DNA from: DASQVO01 sp035640715
GTDB lineage: Bacteria; Actinomycetota; Actinomycetes; Streptosporangiales; Streptosporangiaceae
NCBI GenBank assembly: GCA_035640715.1
Contig: DASQVO010000192.1
Location: 1 to 15,350 of the forward strand
Direction of reading: 5' to 3'
DNA: 15,350 bases
Part shown: positions 1 through 6,582 of the stretch, in pieces
Numbering within the stretch: the stretch's first letter is position 1
How the letters are laid out: every line of letters starts with the position of its first letter
Translations under genes and position numbers: made by a program
The notes under the pieces: model-generated
Databases searched by the model: none
Seen by the model: only the letters and a program-made list of their open reading frames with translations
Told to the model about the DNA's origin: nothing

Positions 1-64
1 TGGGGGCCGTGGGCCCGGCCGGGGCGGCGGCGCGGGCAGGCGGCGCCGCTACCGCCGGGGGCGG

Positions 65-1180
65 ATGCGCCGGTTCTTCGCGCACCGGAGCGTGAAGGCG
101 GTGCTCGCCGCCTTCGTCATCTTCCTGTGCTGGGTCGCCTGGTCCGTCGGCCAGGCGCTGACCGTGCCGGGCAACATGAACACCGCGGCCCGGCTCGCGG
201 AGTGGGCGAGGTCCCATTACCTGGGACCCATCGTCACCCTGGGCGAATGGTTCAGTTATAACCCGCCCAAGGTCGGCGGCAAGCCCGTGTTCTCGCTGAC
301 CGCCCCGAAGGGTGCGGCTGGAGCCGGCCATTCACCCACCGCCATAAAAGCGGACGTCCCCACGCGGCTCACGTCGCCGGCCGGGACGCCGCTGCCCGGC
401 GAAGGCCAGTGGCGGGTTCTCGCCAGCGTCAAGGGCGTTCCCGCCATATACGGCACCTACCTGCGACCGGACAGCACACACACGTCCTACGTGGCCGGCA
501 TCGCGTCGATGGACCAGCGCCTGCTCAAGTTCCAGCTCCGTCCGGGCTCGAATGACCCGGGGCCCGGCAACTGGGGAACCACGCCGTGGATCCCGCCGGG
601 AACCCGCCGCGGCCTGCTTGCCACCTTCAACGGCGGATTCAAGATGAATGCCGCGGGCGGCGGTTTCTACCTCAACGGCGTGACCAAGGGAGTCCTGACC
701 CAGGGGGCCGCGTCACTGGTCTTCTACAAGAACGGCCGTGTGGCAGTGGGCCAATGGGGTCGTGACGTGCACATGACCTCGCAGGTCATGGGGGTCCGGC
801 AGAACCTCAAGCTCATCGTCGACCACGGGGCCGTGCCGGCCTCGGTGGATCAGAATGTTCAGTCCCAGTGGGGAGCCACCCTGGGCGGCGGCTACTATGT
901 CTGGCGGTCCGGGATCGGGATCACCCGCGATGGCCGGATCGTCTACGTCTACGGGCCCGCGCTCTCCGTTCGGACGCTGGCCAACCTGCTGCAGCGGGCC
1001 GGGGCCGTGGAAGGCATGCAGCTCGACATCAACCCGTACTGGATGTCGTACATGTACTACAACCCATCCAAGAACTCGGCTAACCCGACTCCAACGAACC
1101 TTCTCCCGACCCAGCAGCAGCCGGCGAATCGCTACTACTCGATCAACAGCCGCGACTTCACGGCGGTATACGCACGGTGA
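65..1180 (+). CDS. Membrane-anchored phosphodiester glycosidase-like protein (NAGPA family)
   Basis: A 371-residue protein from ATG 65. Residues 1-10 are basic and residues 11-30 form one hydrophobic helix (signal anchor), so the rest should face the outside. Residues about 180-371 look like the NAGPA (phosphodiester glycosidase) domain: FNGGF at 188-192, a Gly-rich strand at 272-276, RSGIG at 281-285 and MQLDINPYW around the likely catalytic Asp321. The family cleaves sugar-1-phosphodiesters; the substrate here is unknown. The frame stays open to the left window edge through an Arg/Gly-rich stretch, so the true start may lie upstream and residue 1 may be internal. Its stop overlaps the start of the prenyltransferase gene (GTGA at 1177-1180), which suggests translational coupling and a shared role in polyprenyl-phosphate sugar or wall metabolism. 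Family call fairly sure, start unsure. Confidence 0.8.
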   Translation: MRRFFAHRSVKAVLAAFVIFLCWVAWSVGQALTVPGNMNTAARLAEWARSHYLGPIVTLGEWFSYNPPKVGGKPVFSLTAPKGAAGAGHSPTAIKADVPTRLTSPAGTPLPGEGQWRVLASVKGVPAIYGTYLRPDSTHTSYVAGIASMDQRLLKFQLRPGSNDPGPGNWGTTPWIPPGTRRGLLATFNGGFKMNAAGGGFYLNGVTKGVLTQGAASLVFYKNGRVAVGQWGRDVHMTSQVMGVRQNLKLIVDHGAVPASVDQNVQSQWGATLGGGYYVWRSGIGITRDGRIVYVYGPALSVRTLANLLQRAGAVEGMQLDINPYWMSYMYYNPSKNSANPTPTNLLPTQQQPANRYYSINSRDFTAVYAR

Positions 1181-2127
1181 CCACTCGCCTCCCCGCCCCC
1201 GAGATGGGGCGGGCGGCCGAGCCTGCCACCACGCCGTATCCGGCGTGGGCACGCCGGCCGCTCGCCGTGCTCCGCAGTGCGCGCCCCCGGCAATGGCCGA
1301 AGAACCTGCTCGTATTCGCCGCGCCGCTGGCTGGTGCGTCGCTCGGCCGCCGCGACGGGCTTGCTTACGCACTGGTGGCAGCCCTCGCGTTCTGCGCGGC
1401 CTCTGTCGCCGTGTACCTCGTCAACGATGTGCTCGATGCCGACCGCGACCGCCGCCATCCGGTCAAGCGGTACCGTCCGATCGCCGCCGGGGAGCTGCCA
1501 AAGCCGCACGCGCTGGCGATCGCGGCAGCGTGCGTTGTCGCCGCCGTGGCCGCGGGCTTCTGGATAGGCGAGCCGCTCCTCGCCGCTATCCTCGGCGGTT
1601 ACCTTGCCTCGTCGCTGCTTTACAGCCTCGTGCTGAAGCACATTCCCGTGATCGAGCTGGCCTTCGTGGCGTCCGGGTTTGTGCTCCGCGCTCTCGGCGG
1701 CGCAGCGGCGACGCATGTGCCGCCGTCAGGCTGGTTCCTGCTCGTATGCAGCCTCGGCGCCCTCCTCGTGGCCACGGCAAAGCGCTTTACCGAGCTGACC
1801 GTGCTCGGCGCCGCCGCGGCCCGGCACCGGCCATCGATGCGCTGGTACCGGCCGGCCGCCCTGCGGCTGACCCAGCGGATCACCGCCATCGTGATGATCC
1901 TTACCTATGTGCTCTGGGCACTTGGGGAGGGCAGCAGCTGGATGAAGGGCTGGCATCTTGCGAGCACGCTCCCGCTCGCGGGGACGCTCGTCCGCTTCGA
2001 CCAGCTCACCGGACGGAAGACCGCCAAGCCCGTGGAGGACCTTCTCGCGCGGGATACTCCGATGGTCTTCCTGGAACTGACGTGGCTGCTGATGTTCGTA
2101 GCCGGACTGTGGGGAGCCGCCCAGTGA
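1177..2127 (+). CDS. ubiA: Decaprenyl-phosphate phosphoribosyltransferase (UbiA superfamily)
   Basis: A 316-residue polytopic membrane protein of the UbiA prenyltransferase superfamily. The closest remembered match is the mycobacterial Rv3806c type, which transfers 5-phosphoribosyl from PRPP to decaprenyl phosphate, the committed step towards decaprenylphosphoryl-arabinose. The Mg/diphosphate-binding segment is NDVLDADRD at residues 83-91, followed by HPVKRYRPIAAG, the characteristic continuation of this subfamily. Hydrophobic helices cover most of residues 60-315. The N-terminal 30 residues are Pro/Ala-rich and cytoplasmic. It starts at a GTG that overlaps the upstream stop by four bases and is followed by a DprE2-like gene, which fits the same pathway. 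A menaquinone-type UbiA is less likely given the HPVKRYRPIAAG segment and the neighbour. Confidence 0.85.
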   Translation: MTTRLPAPEMGRAAEPATTPYPAWARRPLAVLRSARPRQWPKNLLVFAAPLAGASLGRRDGLAYALVAALAFCAASVAVYLVNDVLDADRDRRHPVKRYRPIAAGELPKPHALAIAAACVVAAVAAGFWIGEPLLAAILGGYLASSLLYSLVLKHIPVIELAFVASGFVLRALGGAAATHVPPSGWFLLVCSLGALLVATAKRFTELTVLGAAAARHRPSMRWYRPAALRLTQRITAIVMILTYVLWALGEGSSWMKGWHLASTLPLAGTLVRFDQLTGRKTAKPVEDLLARDTPMVFLELTWLLMFVAGLWGAAQ

Positions 2128-2225
2128 GCGTTCGTCAAACCGGCGAGCGAGCGCAGGCCCCGGACCTGCGCGATCCGCGCGGAATGCACTGCTGCGACCT
2201 CGGCAGGCGGCTGGGCCTATGCTGA
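2124..2225 (+). CDS. Possible 33-codon coupling ORF between ubiA and dprE2
   Basis: A GTG at 2124 overlaps the stop of the prenyltransferase gene (GTGA). The frame runs 33 codons and ends at TGA 2223-2225, just past the ATG (2219) of the reductase. It therefore fills the whole 91-base gap and touches both neighbours. The peptide is Arg-rich with three Cys near its end (MHCCDLGRRLGLC) and resembles no family I know. It may only serve to carry ribosomes across the gap, be a remnant of a lost gene, or be chance in GC-rich DNA. Confidence 0.25.
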   Translation: MSVRQTGERAQAPDLRDPRGMHCCDLGRRLGLC

Positions 2226-2965
2226 GCGGCATGGACCGGCCTGCCCGCATTCTCCTGCTCGGCGGGACGAGCGAGATCGGCCTGGCCATCCTGGCCGCGC
2301 TCGGCGCGCCGCCCGCCACGGAGATCCTGCTGGCCGGCCGGGACGAGGCCGCGCTGGCCGCGGCGGGAAAGACGCTGCCATACAGGGTGCGGACGTATGT
2401 CTACGACGCCACGGATACAGCGGCACATGACGGATTCATCCGCGACGTCTTCGCCGACGGCGCCGTGGACGTCGTGATCTCGGCGGCCGGGGTGCTGATC
2501 CCGCAGCCGGCACTTGCCCGGGATCCGCAACAGGCGGCCGTGCTCATCAGCACCAACTTCACCGGGCACGTCACCACGCTGCTGGCCGCCGCCGGAAGGA
2601 TGCGCGCCCAGGGCCACGGCACGATCGTCGTGCTGTCGTCCGTGGCGGCCGTGCGGCCACGCAAAGCCAACATGGTCTACGGAGCTGCCAAGGCCGGCCT
2701 CGACTCCTTTGCCCGCGGCCTGGCCGACTCACTCCATGGAAGCGGCGTACGGCTGCTCCTCGTCCGGCCCGGGTTCGTTACCGGCCGCATGACGGCGGGC
2801 ATGGACCCCGCTCCCCTCGCCACGACACCGGCGGCCGTGGGCAAGGCCGTCGCGACGGCGCTTACCGCTGACACCAAGACCCTGTGGGTGCCGCGACCGC
2901 TGGCCGGGCTGGCGGCAATCATGCGACTGGTACCGCGGCCAGTCTGGCGCCGGCTATCACGATAA
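2219..2965 (+). CDS. dprE2: DprE2-like decaprenylphosphoryl-2-keto-erythro-pentose reductase (SDR)
   Basis: A 248-residue classical short-chain dehydrogenase/reductase. The NAD(P)-binding turn is GGTSEIG at residues 15-21, NxxG-like Asn is at 113, catalytic Ser at 140/141 and YxxxK at Tyr154-Lys158. The LLLGGTSEIGLAI start, the ANMVYGAAKAGLD segment and a C-terminus with VPRPVWRRLSR match the DprE2 subfamily. DprE2 reduces the 2-keto intermediate made by DprE1 to decaprenylphosphoryl-D-arabinose. ATG 2219 has a weak AGGCGG site upstream; ATG 2231 is an alternative that removes four residues. The partner oxidase DprE1 (an FAD protein) is not in the window although the phosphoribosyltransferase is immediately upstream. 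Subfamily assignment is from recognised motifs; a general SDR role cannot be excluded. Confidence 0.8.
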   Translation: MLSGMDRPARILLLGGTSEIGLAILAALGAPPATEILLAGRDEAALAAAGKTLPYRVRTYVYDATDTAAHDGFIRDVFADGAVDVVISAAGVLIPQPALARDPQQAAVLISTNFTGHVTTLLAAAGRMRAQGHGTIVVLSSVAAVRPRKANMVYGAAKAGLDSFARGLADSLHGSGVRLLLVRPGFVTGRMTAGMDPAPLATTPAAVGKAVATALTADTKTLWVPRPLAGLAAIMRLVPRPVWRRLSR

Positions 2966-2966
2966 G

Positions 2967-2980
2967 GCGGGACGTCCCGC
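2967..2980. promoter_or_regulatory. 14-bp perfect palindrome after dprE2
   Basis: GCGGGACGTCCCGC begins one base after the dprE2 stop. As RNA it would give only a 5-bp stem with a 4-base loop and no U-run, so it is a weak terminator. As DNA it is a symmetric operator-like site with an ACGT core lying ahead of the two-component genes. Role unknown. Confidence 0.4.
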
Positions 2981-2995
2981 GGTCGGGCAGGAGGA

Positions 2996-3021
2996 CATGC
3001 GCAAGCATGCAGGCCATGCGC
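2996..3021 (+). promoter_or_regulatory. Triple CATGC direct repeat, candidate response-regulator operator
   Basis: CATGC occurs at 2996, 3006 and 3015, i.e. at 10- and 9-base steps; the outer copies extend to CATGCGC. OmpR/PhoB-type regulators bind tandem direct repeats at about one helical turn. The repeats sit just upstream of the -10-like box of an OmpR-type gene, so autoregulation is plausible. This is inferred from spacing only. Confidence 0.4.
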
Positions 3022-3036
3022 ACCACGCCGCGCAGG

Positions 3037-3042
3037 TAGATT
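3037..3042 (+). promoter_or_regulatory. -10-like box for a probably leaderless transcript
   Basis: TAGATT (TAnnnT) is followed by 8 bases and then GTG 3051, the best start of the response regulator. That spacing would place the first transcribed base at or next to the start codon, an arrangement common in actinomycetes. No good -35 is visible and there is no convincing ribosome-binding site before 3051, which agrees with a leaderless start. Confidence 0.45.
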
Positions 3043-3050
3043 CTGTCACT

Positions 3051-3719
3051 GTGAGGGTGCTCGTCGCCGAGGATGACAGTGCGCTCGGAGAGGTTATCGG
3101 GCGCGGCCTGCGGGAAAAGGGCTACGTGGTGGACGTGGTGCCGGACGGGGACACGGCGTTGAGGTTCCTCCGGATCTACGAATACGCGGTAGCGGTGCTG
3201 GACTGGCGCATGCCAGGCGTATCCGGCCTTGACGTGGTGCAGCGCATGCGCCGGCGCCGCATGGCAACCCCTGTCCTGATGCTGACGGCGCGGGATACCA
3301 CGGCGGACCGGATCACGGGACTGGACGCAGGCGCGGACGACTATCTGGTGAAACCGTTCGACTTCAGTGAGCTGCTGGCCCGGATCCGGGCGCTTCTGCG
3401 CAGGCCGCCGCAGGTCCAGCCGCCCCGGCTGGTGGTCGGGAACCTCGAGTTCGATCCCGCGCTGCGGGAGGCGCGCATCGGCCAGCAGAGCCCGTCGCTG
3501 ACCGCCACCGAGCTCGGCATCCTGGAGATGCTGATGCGCCGGTCGCCGGCGGTCGTGGACCGGCGGTCCATCGCGCAGCAGGTGTGGGACAACGAGGCCG
3601 ACGCGTTCGGTTCCAACACCATCGACGTTCATCTCGCCCGCCTGCGGTCCAAGCTGGCAGGTGGCAGCGTGCGGATTGAGACCGTCCGCGGCGTCGGCTA
3701 CCGGATGATCGGCGCGTGA
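3051..3719 (+). CDS. OmpR/PhoB-family response regulator
   Basis: A 222-residue two-domain regulator from GTG 3051 (VRVLVAEDD). The receiver domain (residues 1-118) has the acidic pair at 8-9, phospho-acceptor Asp51 in VLDWRMPG, Thr79 and Lys101 in VKPF. The DNA-binding winged helix follows (about 128-222) with SLTATELGILEMLMR, the VDVHLARLR-like segment and the terminal RGVGYRM strand. An upstream ATG at 2997 would add 18 residues that are not part of the fold and would cover the promoter-like box, so I prefer 3051. It overlaps the sensor kinase gene by four bases (GTGA at 3716), so the two form one operon and a cognate pair. Target genes are unknown; the CATGC repeats upstream may be its own site. 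Confidence 0.92.
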   Translation: MRVLVAEDDSALGEVIGRGLREKGYVVDVVPDGDTALRFLRIYEYAVAVLDWRMPGVSGLDVVQRMRRRRMATPVLMLTARDTTADRITGLDAGADDYLVKPFDFSELLARIRALLRRPPQVQPPRLVVGNLEFDPALREARIGQQSPSLTATELGILEMLMRRSPAVVDRRSIAQQVWDNEADAFGSNTIDVHLARLRSKLAGGSVRIETVRGVGYRMIGA

Positions 3720-5020
3720 AACTGCCGCGCCCGCGCTTGCCACCGCAGTTTGCGCACGCGGCACGGGTTGCGGCCATCGCCACGCTCGTCATCGCCGTCG
3801 TCTACATGGGCTGTGTCACCGCGCTGGACCTGATGGTGGCGTCCCGGCTCACCGGGCAGACCGATGCCCGGCTCGATGACCGCCTCGCCGAGGCCAGCCG
3901 CTACGCCCTCCTCACCATGGAGCACAAGGACAGCGACGACGACGATGACATCGACGTCGCGCCGGTTTTCCTGTGGCTGGTGGACACGAACGGGCATTCT
4001 CAGCAGCTGAGCGCGGGCGCTCCGGCGCTTCCGCGAAGCTTGCGCCCCGGCCATGGCTGGCCCGTGAGCGCCGTGATAGGCGGGAGCGCCTTCCGGCTTG
4101 AAGCCAAGCGGACCGGCGGCCAGTGGTTCGTCGCGGGCGAGAGTGTGTCCGAGAACACACACACCGAGCAGGTTCTCCTCGACAGCGAGATCGTGGCAGC
4201 CCCGTTGCTGCTGCTGGCAATGTTCCTTGGATCGCTGACCGTCGGCATAAAGGCCATGGCCCCGGTCGAGCAATCGCGCCAGCGGCAGCTCGAGTTCACC
4301 GCCGACGCGTCACACGAGCTCCGAACCCCGCTGAGCGTCATCAGCGCCGAAGCCGACATTGCCCTGACCACCCCGAGGAAGGCGGCGGAATACCAGGGCT
4401 CGCTGGCAAGGATCCAGGGCGAGAGCAAGCGCCTGGGCCGGATCGTCGAGGACCTGCTGTGGCTGGCCCGTTTCGATTCGCGACCGCCTCCGCCTGGCAA
4501 TGAGCCGCTTGATGTCGCGACTATCGCTGATAGTTGCGCTGACCGTTTCCGCCCGGTCGCCCGCTCCCGTTCGATCACCATCACGACGGCCACCGGCAGG
4601 AGCATGCCCGCGCTGATCAGCGCACCGCCGGAATGGATCGACCGGCTTGCCGGGGTCCTGATGGACAACGCGTGCCGCTACGCAGGCCAGGCAGGCCACG
4701 TGCGCGTCACGGTGACCACGGCGGCCGGCAAGGTAAGCCTGGCAGTTGAGGACAGCGGACCGGGAATCCCGGAGAAAGAGCGCCCACGGCTGTTCGACCG
4801 CTTCCACCGCGCGACCGATCAGGGCCAGGGTGCCGGACTGGGGCTAGCCATCGCCGACTCGATCGTCCGGTCAACCGGAGGTCGCTGGCATGTCGGCGAC
4901 TCCGCGGCGCTGGGCGGCGCCCGCATGGAAGTGTCATGGCGGCGCCACCAGCCGCGGCTTCTCCAGCCAGGCGCGCGCCGGCCCGCGTCCCAGTCCCGGG
5001 ATACCCACGCGGGGCGTTAG
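3716..5020 (+). CDS. Sensor histidine kinase, cognate to the upstream regulator
   Basis: A 434-residue membrane kinase. TM1 is about residues 18-41 and TM2 about 159-180, leaving an extracytoplasmic sensor domain of about 115 residues that carries an acidic run (DSDDDDDID, 72-80). The HisKA domain has phospho-acceptor His200 in ASHELRTPLS. The ATPase domain has N-box Asn318 (DNACRYA), G1 box DSGPG at 346-350, F box LFDRFHR at 359-365 and G2 box GAGLGLAIA at 372-380. TM2 is followed almost directly by the HisKA helix, so no full HAMP linker fits. A basic, Pro-rich tail (410-434) follows the catalytic domain. GTG 3716 overlaps the regulator stop. The signal is unknown; an acidic loop of this kind often senses cations or cationic peptides, but that is only an inference here. 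Confidence 0.92.
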   Translation: MKLPRPRLPPQFAHAARVAAIATLVIAVVYMGCVTALDLMVASRLTGQTDARLDDRLAEASRYALLTMEHKDSDDDDDIDVAPVFLWLVDTNGHSQQLSAGAPALPRSLRPGHGWPVSAVIGGSAFRLEAKRTGGQWFVAGESVSENTHTEQVLLDSEIVAAPLLLLAMFLGSLTVGIKAMAPVEQSRQRQLEFTADASHELRTPLSVISAEADIALTTPRKAAEYQGSLARIQGESKRLGRIVEDLLWLARFDSRPPPPGNEPLDVATIADSCADRFRPVARSRSITITTATGRSMPALISAPPEWIDRLAGVLMDNACRYAGQAGHVRVTVTTAAGKVSLAVEDSGPGIPEKERPRLFDRFHRATDQGQGAGLGLAIADSIVRSTGGRWHVGDSAALGGARMEVSWRRHQPRLLQPGARRPASQSRDTHAGR

Positions 5021-5052
5021 CGCCTGCGCGCGCGTGGTCTACCGAGATTCCA

Positions 5053-5265
5053 TCATGTCCGGTGATCAGCATGGCCGTTCTGGACAGGGGCAGGGCCGCC
5101 GAGCACGTCCTCCCGGTCCCCGGAATCCGGGCCACCCAGCGTATCTTCGGTCCCCTCCGGGGCAGGGCCGCCACCCAGCACGTCCTCCCGGCCCCCGGGA
5201 TCCGGGCCACCCAGCGTGTTCCATGCTTCCTCAGCAGGATCTGGCCCGCTTGCATGACTTGCCAT
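5053..5265 (-). CDS. Possible 70-residue repeat protein, unknown function
   Basis: On the minus strand, ATG at 5263-5265 is preceded by GGGAGG (5271-5276) with a 5-base spacer, a strong ribosome-binding site. The product is acidic, Gly/Pro-rich, with no membrane segment. About residues 17-60 consist of two copies of a unit containing LGGPD, DREDVLGG and PAP-type segments. The repeats are 72-75 bases apart and differ by one 3-base indel, so frame is kept. Against it: the visible substitutions between copies change amino acids, codon use is less GC-rich at third positions than in the neighbours, other frames are open too, and I recognise no family. It may be a chance ORF in a repeat. Confidence 0.3.
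   Translation of the reverse strand: MASHASGPDPAEEAWNTLGGPDPGGREDVLGGGPAPEGTEDTLGGPDSGDREDVLGGPAPVQNGHADHRT
5087..5218. repeat. Two-copy tandem repeat of about 72-75 bp
   Basis: Copy 1 starts with GGGGCAGGGCCGCC at 5087 and copy 2 with the same 14 bases at 5159. AGCACGTCCTCCCGG follows at 5102 and 5177, and ATCCGGGCCACCCAGCGT ends each copy (around 5125-5142 and 5200-5217). A 3-base insertion in copy 2 changes the offset from 72 to 75. A partial third start, GGGCAGGGCC, is at 5279. The rest of the gap after the kinase gene (5021-5086 and 5219-5349) holds nothing else I can name. Confidence 0.75.
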
Positions 5266-5349
5266 CCTGACCTCCCTGGGCAGGGCCCCGGCGGGGCGGT
5301 GCCGATTTCTGCCGCCGATAAGCCCCGCTGCACGCCGACCTGCTGCTTT

Positions 5350-5661
5350 TTAGCCTCGGTAGGCCTCCAGCAGGCGCAGCCAGACCTCGCTGATCGACGG
5401 GAAGCAGGGGACGGCGTGCCAGAGCCGGTCGACGGGGACTTGGCCGGCGACGGCGATGGTGGCGGAGTGGAGCAGTTCCTCGACGCCCGGGCCGACGAAG
5501 GTGACGCCGAGCAGGTAGCCGTGGTCGAGGTCGACCACCATCCGGGCCCGGCCCCGGTAGCCGTCGCCGTAAAGGTTGGCGCCGATGACCTTCTCACCGA
5601 GATCGACGTCGACCGCCCGGACACGATGCCCGGACCGCTCGGGCGCATACTCTGAGCCTCG
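5350..5661 (-). pseudogene. Remnant of an FAD/NAD(P) disulfide oxidoreductase, C-terminal dimerisation domain
   Basis: The minus-strand frame from a TAG at 5662-5664 to TAA at 5350-5352 encodes about 103 residues that match only the C-terminal interface domain of the pyridine nucleotide-disulfide oxidoreductase class I family (mercuric reductase and lipoamide dehydrogenase relatives). Visible family segments are GHRVRAVDVDLGEKVIGANL, GDGYRGRARMVVD, LLGVTFVGPGVEELLHSATI and, at the end, DRLWHAVPCFPSISEVWLRL, which carries the position of the active-site His and Glu of the partner subunit. The FAD-binding, NAD-binding and redox-Cys parts, about 350 residues, are missing and no frame upstream restores them. 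A 151-bp inverted-repeat element begins 16 bases beyond the stop, so insertion or deletion there may have destroyed the gene. An internal ATG (5541) would give only 63 residues. Not expected to be functional. Confidence 0.75.
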
Positions 5662-5679
5662 CTACGCCCGCACCGTCCG

Positions 5680-5830
5680 CACATCCTCAAGTCGGGTAGT
5701 CCTGCACAAGCAGGACCATGCGATCTGAACGGCACGCGCCCCGGCTGCCGGCAGGCACCACCACGACCGGCCATAACGCCATACGAGATCCTCGCCCCAT
5801 CTGTGCGGAACTAGCCGTCTTGAGGATGTG
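5680..5830. mobile_element. 151-bp MITE-like element with 29-bp terminal inverted repeats
   Basis: The left arm (5680-5708) begins CACATCCTCAAG and ends GCACA. The right arm (5802-5830) is its reverse complement at 25 of 29 positions, with the outer 12 bases perfect (CTTGAGGATGTG at 5819-5830). The 93-base centre has no credible transposase ORF. Size, arm length and lack of coding capacity fit a non-autonomous element or the collapsed ends of an insertion sequence. I see no clear target-site duplication. It lies between the oxidoreductase remnant and the redox operon. As RNA it could also fold into one long hairpin. Confidence 0.55.
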
Positions 5831-5970
5831 GGCCGCTGGGGGCACGGTGAAGCTGAACCTATGCCGCAGGCCGGTCCGCCTGGTCAACTGCCCCAGACTC
5901 GGAAGGTAACGCCGGGGCACTACCGAGGCTGACACTCAGTTTCCTGGATCAGCAGAAAAGGAGCTGACTG

Positions 5971-6582
5971 GTGATGAGCCCCGTCTCGCGCGGCTTTCGC
6001 GGCCGCCGCCTGCCGGCTGGCCAGGCGGCGGGCCGGGTGCCGCCTGGCCAGTATGTGACCCCCGGCTTCCCGGTGCTGTCGGCCGGCCCGACGCCGCACA
6101 CCCCGCTGGAGAACTGGACGTTCTCGATCACGCAAGGCGGCGATACAAGGAAATCCTGGACCTGGCAGCAGATGCGCGCGCTGCCAGCCGGGACCGTCAC
6201 CGCGGACATCCACTGCGTGACCCGCTGGTCGAAGCTGGACACCGAGTGGCAGGGCGTGTCGGTGGACACGCTGCTGGACCAGGTGGAGCATGACGCCGGA
6301 TACGTGCTGGCGTTCTGCGACGGCGGCTATACGACGAACCTGCCGATCGAGGACGTCACCGGCGGGACGGCGTGGGTGGCATTCGGCTACGACGGTGAGC
6401 CCCTCGATCCCGAGCACGGCGGCCCGGCCCGGCTGCTGGTGCCGCACCTGTACTTCTGGAAGAGCGCCAAGTGGGTGCGGGGCCTGGAGCTGCTTGATGA
6501 GGATAAACCCGGTTTCTGGGAGACCTACGGCTATCACATGTATGGGGACCCATGGCGAGAACAGCGGTACGCAGGCGACTGA
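5971..6582 (+). CDS. Sulfite-oxidase-like molybdopterin-dependent oxidoreductase
   Basis: A 203-residue soluble protein of the sulfite oxidase/YedY molybdopterin fold without the C-terminal Mo-co dimerisation domain. The molybdenum-ligand Cys is Cys82 in DIHCVTRWSKLD. Other family segments are GYTTNLPIEDV, the RLLVPHLYFWKSAKWVRG strand (about 154-171) and the C-terminal FWETYGYHMYGDPWREQRY. No Tat or Sec signal is present, so it should be cytoplasmic. An AAAGGAG site (5957-5963) precedes GTG 5971 by seven bases; ATG 5974 is also possible. It overlaps the FAD/NAD(P) reductase gene by 31 bases. The reductase probably passes electrons to or from it. Substrate unknown; reduction of oxidised Met or other S/N-oxides is as likely as sulfite oxidation. 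Confidence 0.88.
   Translation: MMSPVSRGFRGRRLPAGQAAGRVPPGQYVTPGFPVLSAGPTPHTPLENWTFSITQGGDTRKSWTWQQMRALPAGTVTADIHCVTRWSKLDTEWQGVSVDTLLDQVEHDAGYVLAFCDGGYTTNLPIEDVTGGTAWVAFGYDGEPLDPEHGGPARLLVPHLYFWKSAKWVRGLELLDEDKPGFWETYGYHMYGDPWREQRYAGD

Noticed and set aside
855..2225. 456-codon plus-strand frame across the glycosidase and ubiA genes
   Set aside because: Overlaps two recognised genes in another frame and is Arg/Pro/Ser-rich with no family resemblance. Only its last 33 codons (2124-2225) are noted as a possible mini-ORF.
2997..3050. Upstream ATG 2997 as the start of the response regulator
   Set aside because: Adds 18 residues outside the receiver fold, rich in His and Ala, and lies over the CATGC repeats and the -10-like box.
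5087..5218. Tandem repeats as a CRISPR array
   Set aside because: Only two copies of a long unit with no unique spacers between short repeats.
4707..5774. 355-codon minus-strand frame through the kinase end and the repeat region
   Set aside because: Runs antisense to the kinase ATPase domain and in the wrong frame for the oxidoreductase remnant; low-complexity Ser/Pro/Arg composition.
5855..5890. Possible minus-strand promoter (TTGACC with TAGGTT)
   Set aside because: The spacer is 20 bases and there is no intact gene downstream on that strand, so the match is too weak to list.
5687..5935. 82-codon minus-strand frame across the inverted-repeat element
   Set aside because: Runs through both arms of the element, has no ribosome site that I can see and resembles no transposase or other family.
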